Shown here in pieces: positions 31,504-39,030 of a stretch of DNA of 64,000 bases (position 1 is its first letter; each line of letters starts with the position of its first letter). The stretch is taken from positions 1-64,000 of the forward strand of contig JAOPYK010000007.1 in the NCBI GenBank assembly GCA_025964695.1, in the 5' to 3' direction. Source of the DNA: Streptosporangiaceae bacterium (GTDB lineage: Bacteria; Actinomycetota; Actinomycetes; Streptosporangiales; Streptosporangiaceae). Position numbers and translations under genes: made by a program. The notes under the pieces are model-generated. The model was not told the DNA's origin. It made no database searches and worked only from the letters and a program-made list of their open reading frames with translations.

Positions 31504-33198
31504 TCAACGTGTGGGGGCGCCCCTGACGGCGGGCGCCGGTGTCGGCAGCGCACGCTTGGGGGCGGAAGTGCCGCTCGGGGTCAGCAGCTTGGGGTCGAAC
31601 GCCATGTTGACCACCATGTTGGCGAATCCCTTGGACATGAAGGTCAGCACCTTGGGGTCGTTGTTGGCGAGGTTGTCGCACCAGCGGAACGGGTTGTCGA
31701 CGCACCCGCCGTCGGTGCTGGGGACCTTTCCTTCGAAGTTGCCGAGGGATCCACCGAACAGGTCGACATCCGTTTGGAGCTTGCAGCAGTCCTGCCCGGT
31801 CAGCACTCCGCTCGCGGGAATTCCGGCCTGGTTGAAGCTGAAAGCATCCGTGCCGACCGGCGAGAACAGTTCGTGGTGGAGCCCGATGGAGTCGAAGTAC
31901 TGGATGCCTTGGTCCCGGGCGACCGTCGATGGCTGATACACCTGCGGCGGGAACGTCGTGGAGACGGTGCGGCTGAACAGATCGACTCCTGCCGGGTCGA
32001 GCACGCCGACCAAGTAGTTCGGTGTCGCGGTCACGTCCGCGTCCAGGTCGTAGCCGATCTTGCCCAGCTCGGTCGGGCTGAGGTTGTTGACGTAGTAGTT
32101 CGAACCCAGCAGGCCCAGTTCCTCACCGCCGAACCAGATGAACCGCAGCTTGTTGCGCGGCTTGACCTTGTGCATCATCTGGGCGATGTCGAGGATCGTC
32201 GCGGAGCCGGATGCGTTGTCGAGCATCCCGGCGCCGTAGATCGCATCGAGGTGCGCGTCGACGACCACGACATGGTTCGGGTCGCCGCCCTTGGAGTCGG
32301 CGATGACGTTGTAGTCGTCGGCGTTGGGGTTGACGGCCGCCTTGATGTCGAGGTTGGTCACCGGCAGTGGCGTCCCGCCTTGGACGGCCTGGTTGTACTG
32401 GTTGAACAGGTCGTTGCCCGTTGCGAACGAGGTGAACGCGACCGGAATTGTCGGGACGATCCGGTTGCCGGAGGCATCCACCAGGCTGCCGCTGAGCACG
32501 GCCGTGCGTCCCGGGTTGCCCTCGTTGAAGACGATCACTCCGGAGGCGCCTGCCGCTTGCGCGTTCAGGACCTTGACGCCGAAGCTGCACGTGCCGCGCT
32601 GGATCAGCGCGACCCGACCCGCCACGAAGCCGCTGAAGTCACTCATTTTGCAGCCGCTGGACGAACTGGACGACGGCGTCGGCGGGATGACGATACCGCC
32701 CGCGGGCTGAAGGGCCGCCGTCGTGGACCCGGTGCTCTGGCCGGGGTTCCAGTCGCCGACGACGGTGTAGTCGTGCGGCGTCGGCGACACCACGCGGAAC
32801 GTCGGCAGGGCCGTGAAGGCGAAATAGAAGAACTTGTAGGTCTGGATCGTGACGTCGTAGCCGGATTGGCGCATCAGCTTGGCAACGTAGTCCGCCGACG
32901 CCTTGTAGCCCGGCTCGCCCGCGTTGCGCGACGGATGGCCGTCGGGACCCGGATGGGCATCGGCGATCGCCTGGAAGGCCTGCATGTGGCGCCAAAGATC
33001 CACGGTTCGGATGCAGGACAACAGCTTGGGCGGTGTGTTGTTGACTCGGTCGGCGCAACCTGCTGAGCTCGGTGCTTGGCTGGCGCTTGCGGGTGACGAG
33101 AGAGCATCCGCCGGCGCCGTGGTGAGCGCGGTGACGAGAGCGGCTGCCGCCAGCAAGATCATCAATGGATGCGACAACCGTCGAGGACGTCGTGACAT
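31504..33198 (-). CDS. Secreted M28-family metallopeptidase with PA domain
   Basis: A 564-residue exported aminopeptidase-like protein with a signal peptide (residues 1 to about 32), a protease-associated domain (about 165-280, with GRVALIQRGTCSFGVKVLNA) and an M28 domain from about 295. Di-zinc ligands are visible: His316 in VVDAHLD, Asp327 in MLDNASGS, and Glu359/Glu360 in WFGGEELGLLGS, where the first Glu is the catalytic base. It acts outside the cell on peptides. Several C-terminal cysteines (DCCK, GGCVDNPFRWC) suggest disulfides. GGGGAG precedes the ATG at 33198. The 3' end (ALPTPAPAVRGAPTR) is a low-complexity tail. Confidence 0.9.
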   Translation of the reverse strand: MSRRPRRLSHPLMILLAAAALVTALTTAPADALSSPASASQAPSSAGCADRVNNTPPKLLSCIRTVDLWRHMQAFQAIADAHPGPDGHPSRNAGEPGYKASADYVAKLMRQSGYDVTIQTYKFFYFAFTALPTFRVVSPTPHDYTVVGDWNPGQSTGSTTAALQPAGGIVIPPTPSSSSSSGCKMSDFSGFVAGRVALIQRGTCSFGVKVLNAQAAGASGVIVFNEGNPGRTAVLSGSLVDASGNRIVPTIPVAFTSFATGNDLFNQYNQAVQGGTPLPVTNLDIKAAVNPNADDYNVIADSKGGDPNHVVVVDAHLDAIYGAGMLDNASGSATILDIAQMMHKVKPRNKLRFIWFGGEELGLLGSNYYVNNLSPTELGKIGYDLDADVTATPNYLVGVLDPAGVDLFSRTVSTTFPPQVYQPSTVARDQGIQYFDSIGLHHELFSPVGTDAFSFNQAGIPASGVLTGQDCCKLQTDVDLFGGSLGNFEGKVPSTDGGCVDNPFRWCDNLANNDPKVLTFMSKGFANMVVNMAFDPKLLTPSGTSAPKRALPTPAPAVRGAPTR

Positions 33199-33807
33199 TC
33201 GACAAGCTCCCCTCGCACGTCAACGGCATTCGGCAACCGGCCGAATGAGATCCACCGTGTCACGCATCCGACCGCTCGGAAACTCCTCGTCGATGAAGTG
33301 ACCATCTTCGGCCAATGATCGTCCAAGGCCCACGCGCGGCGGTGACGGGCGCGGCTATGGAGCAGTACCTGCAGAGGTTCGCTGGCGACCGGGGCAGAGT
33401 CTGCGATCTGCTGATTCCACTCGCAGCGTGATCAGCCGATCCGAGGGGTCGCTCTGGCCCAGCACCCCGGATATGTGATTGATATCGGTGTCGCGCAGAT
33501 CGGCGGCCGGCCGTGCGTGGTCTCGGCCGGTGTCCTGGTCACCGGTGCCGAACAGCCCGAGCGGCCTCTCGGTCTGAAGCCCGGAAGTAGTCCCATCCGT
33601 TTACCCATGATCGATCTGACCTGTGGGCAGCACACGCTGCAGACCTGGGAAGCGACACTGGACGACGACCGACGTGGGAACGGCTGCCAGCCCGTGTCAC
33701 CGGATCACCCATGATCACGGCCGGTCCCGGTGACAAATGAGTGACAGACGACGAAGGACCCGACCCTCTGGGATGAGGATCAGGCCCTTGACCTGGTACT
33801 TCTTGTG
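33199..33807. other. Intergenic region left of the tRNA genes
   Basis: 609 bp with no recognised gene. An open frame at 33475-33714 has no ribosome site and no family match. It contains repeat copy B (33695-33740), 68 bp from the 3' end of tRNA-Glu. Confidence 0.5.
33695..33740. repeat. 46-bp dispersed repeat, copy B
   Basis: Direct-orientation partner of 28640-28685. Here the inverted arms are longer and perfect: GTCACCGG (33696-33703) and CCGGTGAC (33727-33734), around TGATCA. Confidence 0.7.
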
Positions 33808-33880
33808 TAGTCCCGAGCGGATTCGAACCGCCGTTACCGCCTTGAGAGGGCGACGTCCTAGGCCACTAGACGACGGGACC
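33808..33880 (-). tRNA. tRNA-Glu (anticodon CTC)
   Basis: A 73-nt cloverleaf. The acceptor stem GGTCCCG pairs with CGGGACT (G1-U72 wobble), the D-arm has AGTGGCCTAGGAC, the anticodon loop is CTCTCAA with anticodon CTC, and the T-loop is TTCGAAT. The discriminator is A and CCA is not encoded. Confidence 0.95.
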
Positions 33881-34024
33881 ATGATCTTCATTTATTTCCT
33901 CGCGGTCTCCCGCTCGGACGGCGCCCAGCTTACCGGGCACTCTTCTCCTGTCCGAACCGGTTTTTCGCAAACCGTCCCAAATAGGAAGATGAGCCACTCC
34001 GACCGGAAAGGCCGGGCGACTCAG

Positions 34025-34096
34025 CTGGGGTACCAGGACTCGAACCTAGAACAACTGATCCAGAATCAGTCGTGTTGCCGATTACACCATACCCCA
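34025..34096 (-). tRNA. tRNA-Gln (anticodon CTG)
   Basis: A 72-nt cloverleaf. The acceptor TGGGGTA pairs with TACCCCA, the anticodon stem-loop ACTGA-TTCTGGA-TCAGT gives anticodon CTG, and the T-loop is TTCGAGT. It lies 144 bp upstream of tRNA-Glu on the same strand and is probably co-transcribed. If glutaminyl-tRNA is made by GatCAB in this organism (gatCAB at 57.5-60.9 kb), it is first charged with Glu. Confidence 0.95.
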
Positions 34097-34218
34097 CCGG
34101 CGTATCGACCCTCCTGGGTCGCTCGCGCCAGGTAAGAGCTTACCGGACCTAGAGCCCTTGAGCCAAAACGATTGCCGGGGCCCGCGTCGTGCAGATTCGC
34201 GGAAGCGGGGCCGGCCGG

Positions 34219-34857
34219 TCAACGGAGCTGTTCGTTGCCGCCGATGTGCTCGGCGCCCCACTCGACCAGAGGCCTGAGCCGCCGCCAGGCATCTCGTACC
34301 CGCTCGGTCACCCGCGGCCCGTCACGCATCCACGGATCCGCAGGCCAGCCCTGGTGGGCGTGGAGCGCGCGATGACGCAGCAGTTCCAGCCGCGGATGAT
34401 CCGCCGGCACGCCCCGCGGCCGGGTCTTGAGTCGTTCTCCCGCAATCTCGCAGCCCTCCGCGCGCAGCCTCTCGACGATCCCTTCCAGCGCCTTCCCGGT
34501 GGCATCGGCGTCCACCGCCGCCCGGTAGCGGGTCAGCTGCTCGGGTGCGGGCGCGTACATCCCGCCGGCCACCATCAGCCCGTCGCCGTCGAGCTGGAGG
34601 TAGAAGCCGCCCCCGGCGTGGCCGCCCTGGTGCTCCTTGTAGGGCGACTTGTCCTTGGCGAACCGCACATCTCGGTGCGGCCGGAACATCTTCGCCGGGC
34701 CGAACTCGGGCTCGAGCTCGGCGAACAGCGCCGTCATCGGGCCGCGCACCACCGACTCATAGGTCGCCTTGTGCGCGGTCCAGTAGGTCTTGGAGTTGTC
34801 GGCGGCCAAGCCCTCGTAGAACTCGAACGCCTCGTCACCGAATCCGGAGAAGCTCAT
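34219..34857 (-). CDS. DUF2461-family protein
   Basis: A 212-residue member of DUF2461: MSFSGFGDEAFEFYEGLAAD at the start, then NSKTYW, RPHRDVRFAKDKSPYKEHQG and GGFYLQLDGDGLMVAGGMY. This order is diagnostic. The function of the family is not established. The ATG at 34857 is preceded by TATCGT 7 nt upstream, so the transcript is probably leaderless. It is divergent from no gene and follows the FAH gene on the same strand with its own promoter. Confidence 0.88.
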   Translation of the reverse strand: MSFSGFGDEAFEFYEGLAADNSKTYWTAHKATYESVVRGPMTALFAELEPEFGPAKMFRPHRDVRFAKDKSPYKEHQGGHAGGGFYLQLDGDGLMVAGGMYAPAPEQLTRYRAAVDADATGKALEGIVERLRAEGCEIAGERLKTRPRGVPADHPRLELLRHRALHAHQGWPADPWMRDGPRVTERVRDAWRRLRPLVEWGAEHIGGNEQLR

Positions 34858-34870
34858 ACGCCCGACGATA
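34858..34870 (-). promoter_or_regulatory. Leaderless-type -10 box of the DUF2461 gene
   Basis: TATCGT (34865-34870, minus strand) ends 7 nt before the ATG. Confidence 0.4.
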
Positions 34871-34903
34871 CGACGCCCGTACGACATAAGCCCGCAGACG
34901 GGG

Positions 34904-35671
34904 TCAGTCGCGGGCGAGAACCCGGTTGGAGAGGGTGCCGACGGACTCGATCGTCACCGAGACCTCGTCGCCGACCTCCATCGGCCCGACGCCCTCGGGA
35001 GTGCCGGTGAGGATCACGTCGCCCGGCAGCAGAGTCATCACCTGGCTGATGTACTCGATCAGCGTCGGGATGGAGTGGATCATCTTCGAGGTGCGTGAGT
35101 CCTGCCTGACCTGACCGTTGAGCGAGGTCTGGATGCGCAGATCCGAGGGGTCGACGTCGGTGGTGATCCACGGCCCGAGCGGGCAGAAGGTGTCGAAGCC
35201 CTTCGCCCGCGTGTACTGCACGTCCCGCTTCTGCAGATCGCGTGCGGTCACGTCGTTGGCGCAGGTGTAGCCGAAGATCACGTCCGCCGCGCGGGCGGCC
35301 GGGACCTCACGGCAGAGCCGGCCGATGACGATGGCGAGCTCTCCCTCGTAGTCCACCCTGGACGAGAGCTTCTCTGGATAGGCGATCGCCTCCGCGGGCC
35401 CGATGACCGCGGTCGACGGCTTCATGAAGATCAGCGGTTCGGCCGGCGGCTCCCCGCCCATCTCCCGGGCGTGGTCGGCGTAGTTCTTGCCGACGGCGAT
35501 CACTTTGCTGGGCAGCATCGGCGCCAGCAGCCGTACGTCGGCGAGCGGATATCTGATCCCCGTGAGCTTGATCTCCCCGAAGGGGTGAGCGGAGATGGCG
35601 GAGATCGATTCTTCGTCGTCGATCACCCCGAACGAAACCTCGCCGTCGCTGGCGAACCGCACGATACGCAT
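34904..35671 (-). CDS. Fumarylacetoacetate hydrolase-family protein
   Basis: A 255-residue enzyme of the FAH superfamily (hydrolases, decarboxylases and isomerases of beta-keto acids). The core starts at about residue 58 with VIAVGKNYADHAREMG. Metal ligands are in VDYEGELAIVIG (the two Glu) and in the CANDVTARDLQKRD segment (Asp). The GDVILTGTPEGVGPM loop near the C-terminus is typical. The reaction cannot be fixed. Its short N-terminal domain fits the acylpyruvase/oxaloacetate-tautomerase group. Confidence 0.9.
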   Translation of the reverse strand: MRIVRFASDGEVSFGVIDDEESISAISAHPFGEIKLTGIRYPLADVRLLAPMLPSKVIAVGKNYADHAREMGGEPPAEPLIFMKPSTAVIGPAEAIAYPEKLSSRVDYEGELAIVIGRLCREVPAARAADVIFGYTCANDVTARDLQKRDVQYTRAKGFDTFCPLGPWITTDVDPSDLRIQTSLNGQVRQDSRTSKMIHSIPTLIEYISQVMTLLPGDVILTGTPEGVGPMEVGDEVSVTIESVGTLSNRVLARD

Positions 35672-35683
35672 GCCCCGAGCCTA
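35672..35683 (-). promoter_or_regulatory. Leaderless-type -10 box of the FAH gene
   Basis: TAGGCT (35678-35683, minus strand) ends 6 nt before the ATG at 35671. Confidence 0.45.
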
Positions 35684-35736
35684 GCCAAGGCGCCTCCGTC
35701 GCGTGGCAGCCGGATACCCCTTCCCGCAAATGACAG

Positions 35737-35768
35737 TTGACACTAACGCAAGTGATAACTAACGTTAG
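35737..35768 (+). promoter_or_regulatory. Promoter/operator of the VOC-ArsR operon
   Basis: TTGACA (35737-35742) is a consensus -35 box. CTAACGTTAG (35759-35768) is a perfect 10-bp palindrome over the expected -10 position (TAACGT at 17-bp spacing), and a half-site ACTAACG lies at 35742-35748. The ArsR-family repressor encoded by the operon may bind here. Confidence 0.5.
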
Positions 35769-35804
35769 CGACCACTGACGGATATGAGTCAAAGGAGGCC
35801 CGTG

Positions 35805-36158
35805 ATGGGCAAGCCGGTCATCTTCTTCGAGTACGTCTCCCCGAAGCCCGAGGAGACGATGAGCTTCTACTCCGACCTGTTCGACTGGAAGATCGACCAC
35901 GACGAGGAGCAGCGCTACGGAGTGGTGCAGACCGGTCCCGATGCGGCCGTGATGGGCGGCATCGGCGCGGCCGAGAAGCCGGGCGACCAGCGCGTGACGG
36001 TCTACGCGGGCGTCGACGACGTGCAGGAATACCTCGACAAGGCCGAGAAGCTGGGCGGAAAGACCGTGCTGCCGCCCACCGAGATTCCCGGCAACGGCAC
36101 GATCGCGCTCTTCTCCGACCCGGCCGGCCAGGTCACGGGTCTCTGGAAACCTGCCTGA
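35805..36158 (+). CDS. VOC (glyoxalase/bleomycin-resistance) family protein
   Basis: A 117-residue single VOC module: GKPVIFFEYVSPKPEETMSF at the start, YSDLFDWKI as first metal strand, and FSDPAGQVTGLWK at the end. The family binds metals and small ligands. The function here is unknown. The ATG at 35805 was chosen for its strong AAAGGAGG site (35791-35798). It is the first gene of an operon with the ArsR and SRPBCC genes, 8 bp before the ArsR start. Confidence 0.88.
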   Translation: MGKPVIFFEYVSPKPEETMSFYSDLFDWKIDHDEEQRYGVVQTGPDAAVMGGIGAAEKPGDQRVTVYAGVDDVQEYLDKAEKLGGKTVLPPTEIPGNGTIALFSDPAGQVTGLWKPA

Positions 36159-36166
36159 CTGAGACA

Positions 36167-36514
36167 ATGGCGGCCGTGAACGAGCCCCTGGACGACGCCC
36201 TCAAGGCCCTCGCCGAGCCGAGGCGCCGCGCGATCCTGCGTCTGGTGTCACACGAGGAGCTCCCCGCCGGCCGTATCGCCGAAGAGTTCGAGGTGACCCG
36301 CTCGGCCGTCTCCCAGCACCTCCAGGTGCTGAAGGACGCCGGGCTGGTCACCGAACGCCGCGACGGCACCCGCCGGCTGTACCGGGCACGCCTGGAGGGC
36401 TTGGCGGAGCTGCGCGGCTTCCTCGACCAGATGTGGGGCGACTCCCTGGATCTGGCCCGGCGGCTCACGGAGGCGGAGCTGGGACTGCCCGCCGATGAGT
36501 CCGCCACCGGTTGA
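36167..36514 (+). CDS. ArsR-family transcriptional repressor
   Basis: A 115-residue winged-helix regulator: LKALAEPRRRAILRLVSHEE, then the recognition helix TRSAVSQHLQVLKDAGLVTE and the wing RRDGTRRLYR. No metal-binding cysteines are present (no ELCVCDL motif), so it is the non-metal class that is regularly paired with an AHSA1/SRPBCC protein, as here. It probably controls its own operon through the palindrome at 35759. Confidence 0.92.
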   Translation: MAAVNEPLDDALKALAEPRRRAILRLVSHEELPAGRIAEEFEVTRSAVSQHLQVLKDAGLVTERRDGTRRLYRARLEGLAELRGFLDQMWGDSLDLARRLTEAELGLPADESATG

Positions 36515-36595
36515 TCTCGCATGGCCTGACGGATCCGGCGGGGACCTGGCACGATGGGCGGCATCGGCGCTCCTACCGCGAGGACCATGCTGCCC

Positions 36596-37126
36596 ATGAC
36601 CGAGGCGAACACCCGCTCACTGCACGACCCGATCCGTCAGGCGACGACCGTGCGCAGCGGTCGCGAGCACGCCTTCGAGGTGTTCGTTCGCCGGATCGGC
36701 GACTGGTGGCCCACCGAGACCCACTCGCTGGGTCAGGAAAAGGTCGTCGCGGTGCACTTCGAGGAGGAGCTCGGCGGCCGCGTCTACGAGACCTGGGGCG
36801 ACGGTCATCAGCGAGAGTGGGGCCGCGTGATCACCTGGGAGCCCCCGGAACGGTTCGCGATCACCTGGCAGACGCTGTCCCAGACGACCGAGGTCGAGCT
36901 GCGGTTCCGCGAACTCGCCCCCGCCCTGACCCGGGTGGAGGTCGAGCACCGCGGCTGGGAGCGGCTCCCCGCCGAGGAGGTCATCGCCTGGACGACCCCG
37001 CCCAGCGGATACTCCGAAGGCTGGCGGCTCATCCTGGCCCGCTTCGAGAAGGCCGCCACCGAGTCGGCTACCGAGGTGGCTACGGAGGTGGCTACGGAGT
37101 CGGCTATCGAGTCGGCTACGGAGTGA
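36596..37126 (+). CDS. AHSA1-like SRPBCC protein with repeat-coded tail
   Basis: A 176-residue protein of the AHSA1/activator-of-Hsp90 START fold: RQATTVRSGREHAFEVFVRR, then GDWWP, GRVYETWGDG and WGRVITWEPPERFAITWQ. ArsR-AHSA1 pairs are common in actinobacteria. The start is uncertain (in-frame ATGs at 36554, 36587 and 36596). The last 22 residues (TESATEVATEVATES...) are coded by five 12-bp repeats (37061-37120) and are not part of the fold. The stop overlaps the stop of the converging gene by 11 bp. Confidence 0.85.
   Translation: MTEANTRSLHDPIRQATTVRSGREHAFEVFVRRIGDWWPTETHSLGQEKVVAVHFEEELGGRVYETWGDGHQREWGRVITWEPPERFAITWQTLSQTTEVELRFRELAPALTRVEVEHRGWERLPAEEVIAWTTPPSGYSEGWRLILARFEKAATESATEVATEVATESAIESATE
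37061..37120. repeat. Five 12-bp tandem repeats at a gene end
   Basis: The unit is GAGKYGGCTAYS, five copies starting at 37061, in frame with the SRPBCC gene. The array extends its C-terminus, and its end also codes the last residues (GFTP) of the converging gene on the other strand. Confidence 0.85.
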
Positions 37127-38093
37127 AGCCGCACTCCCGCCCGCCGAACCGGCAGCCGCGCGGCAAGGAGGGCACCCCGCCCGCGCCGAACTTCACCACG
37201 AACGTGCCGCCGGGCGGGATCGAGCCGGTCAATGGGTCGTTCCGGATGATCACCTGGGAACCGGCCTGCACGAGCACGCCGCCCCAGACCATCCTGACCT
37301 GGGCGCCCGGGTAGCTGAAGGACAGTTCCCAGGCGGACAGCGGTACGGACGTCCGGTTGGTGACCGTGACGACGCCTTCGAAGTAACCCTGGTCCTGTTG
37401 TACGGTCCGGTACGGCATCCCGAGGCCGTTCGGCGGCACTCCACCGGCGGGCGCGCCCCCAGCGGGAACGCCTCCGGACTGCGCCGGGGCGGTGGAGTTC
37501 CCTGGCCCGGGCGAGGCAGGGGCCGCCTGCGGCGGAGCACTCGACCCCGTACCCCCGCCGGGTGCCGACACCTGGGGTGCCGGGATTCCGCCCGGTGACG
37601 GCTGCACCGTGGAAGAAGCGCCCGGAGCGGCCGGGGCGGAGGCCGTCACCGCCGCCACCGGGCGCTTGCCGCCGCCTCCCGGCCACAGCAGCGCGGCCAC
37701 CGCGCCCGCCGCCACCACGGCGATGGCGGCGGCGAACGCGAGCAGCGTCACCCCGCGCCTGCCGTTCCCGCGCGGCCGGGCGGGCGATGGTGGCCCAGTG
37801 GGTACGAAGCCGCCCGGAGGCTGGAATGGCGGCAGGGGACTCTGGTGGGTGACCTCCTCCGCCGACGGAACGTCCGGGATGGCCCAGATGGCCGCCGGGG
37901 CCACCGGCGCGGTGAACTCGGAGGTCTTCGGCCAGGGGGCGGCAGCCGCGATGGGCAGCGGCACCCGGTCGGTGGCGTCTTCCGGACCCGCCTGCGGAAA
38001 GTCCGCGGCGGTGTCCCCAGCGGGGGCGGACGCCTTCTCCGGGAGCGCGATATCGGTGGTCGGCTCGTGATCCGGAACGTCCGAAGCGTTCAA
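37116..38093 (-). CDS. Membrane-anchored extracellular CBM2-like protein
   Basis: A 325-residue protein with a Pro/Ala-rich cytoplasmic part (1-113), one membrane helix (about 114-137), a Pro/Gly/Ser-rich extracellular linker (138-220) and a beta-rich C-terminal domain (about 225-325). The last reads YFEGVVTVTNRTSVPLSAWELSFSYPG, then VRMVWGG and SIPPGGTFVVKFG, a pattern like family-2 carbohydrate-binding modules (N-G-W-x-L-x-F, W, G-x-I-x-P-G). Two cysteines at the very end (CRFGGREC) replace the usual CBM2 disulfide. The start is a TTG behind AGAAGGTG. No catalytic domain is present. Confidence 0.75.
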   Translation of the reverse strand: MNASDVPDHEPTTDIALPEKASAPAGDTAADFPQAGPEDATDRVPLPIAAAAPWPKTSEFTAPVAPAAIWAIPDVPSAEEVTHQSPLPPFQPPGGFVPTGPPSPARPRGNGRRGVTLLAFAAAIAVVAAGAVAALLWPGGGGKRPVAAVTASAPAAPGASSTVQPSPGGIPAPQVSAPGGGTGSSAPPQAAPASPGPGNSTAPAQSGGVPAGGAPAGGVPPNGLGMPYRTVQQDQGYFEGVVTVTNRTSVPLSAWELSFSYPGAQVRMVWGGVLVQAGSQVIIRNDPLTGSIPPGGTFVVKFGAGGVPSLPRGCRFGGRECGFTP

Positions 38094-38179
38094 CTCATCA
38101 CCTTCTAGGGCGGTTACAGAGCTACGTCACTCAGTCCGACGCCGGAGAGGGTGGTGAAGTTCGGCCGATCTGCCGTGGA

Positions 38180-38554
38180 TCAGGCGACGCTGAGCGGCTC
38201 GATCGCCCGCCGGGCGGCCAGCCGCTGCTGACGGTTGAGCAGATCGGTGATGAGCTCGACGGCGTCCGGGCTGGTCTTCACCTCGGAGAGCCAGCGGGTC
38301 GCCTCGGCCAGCAGCATCTCGGGCGACTGCTTGGCCTTCGTGCCCTGCTCGTCCGCCAGACGGCCCAGCACCCTACCGAGGCGGAGCGCCGCGTCGGGGA
38401 AGTCGGCCTCGGCCGCACGGCGGAACCAGTGCGCCGCGCACTCCAGGTCCCCTTCGCCCTCGCACCATAGGCCCAGCTCGTACGCCGCACGTGCCTGTGA
38501 ACCGGCGGCAGGACGGCCCACGGACCCGGGGCTCCAGCGACGTCGGACAGGCAT
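38180..38554 (-). CDS. Small Sel1/TPR-like protein
   Basis: A 124-residue helical protein. AAYELGLWCEGEGDLECAAHWFRRAAEADFPDAALRLG is a Sel1-type repeat pattern (A-x-x-x-L-G, A-x-x-W-F-x-x-A-A). The ATG at 38554 follows GGAG at good spacing. It lies 86 bp upstream of the CBM2-like gene on the same strand and may be co-transcribed. Function unknown. Confidence 0.65.
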   Translation of the reverse strand: MPVRRRWSPGSVGRPAAGSQARAAYELGLWCEGEGDLECAAHWFRRAAEADFPDAALRLGRVLGRLADEQGTKAKQSPEMLLAEATRWLSEVKTSPDAVELITDLLNRQQRLAARRAIEPLSVA

Positions 38555-39030
38555 TCGATCACTCCGGTTTACATGGGACAGGACACGGGCCCTCGGGCGT
38601 TAGCGGAGACACCTGGTCGCCCGCGGCGGCGTGAAGCCGTAGACACATATCGTGGCGATCGCGACGGCATCCCGCCACCTATTTGGTGGCGTTTTACTAA
38701 CTTTCTGGGTAGTCGAACCATTACGTATGGTTATAAGATCCCCAGCGAGCTGCGATCATCTCACTGTGTGACGGGAAAAGATGACCGCCTAGCCATAATC
38801 GTAGGGCCACCGCGCGCTGAACGCCATTCCAGTTCCAGGTCGCCAATTGACGTCTTTAATGCCGTAAAAGGTGGGCTCTTACAGCCCCGGTGGCGTGCCC
38901 CGCCGGGATCGATGGGCGCATGCCGTCCGGCGCGAGGGGGAACGGGCGGGCGTGGCTGAGAAGATCCTGACGAGGGGCCGCGTACCGTGAGAACCCTTGT
39001 CAGGGTCACGTTCTACAAGAGGAGATGTGT
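38555..39030. other. Intergenic region with hairpins
   Basis: 476 bp, less GC-rich than its surroundings in 38670-38870. It holds a plus-strand intrinsic terminator (38673-38695) with no plus-strand gene before it, and a palindrome AACCATTACGTATGGTT (38716-38732) overlapping a TATAAG box (38732-38737). No protein gene is supported. Confidence 0.5.
38673..38695 (+). terminator. Intrinsic terminator without an upstream gene
   Basis: CGCCACC (38673-38679) and GGTGGCG (38685-38691) with loop TATTT, followed by TTTT. This is the most conventional U-tailed terminator on the plus strand here, and it may end a small RNA. Confidence 0.6.

Noticed and set aside
33475-33714. 79-codon ORF between the peptidase and the tRNA genes
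   Set aside because: No ribosome site, no family resemblance, and it runs into the dispersed repeat at 33695.
33808-34096. tRNA genes as an attachment site of an integrated element
   Set aside because: No second copy of the tRNA-Glu or tRNA-Gln 3' end and no integrase gene could be found in the window.
38573-38959. 128-codon ORF on the plus strand
   Set aside because: It runs through a U-tailed terminator and an AT-richer stretch, with mixed codon use and no ribosome site.
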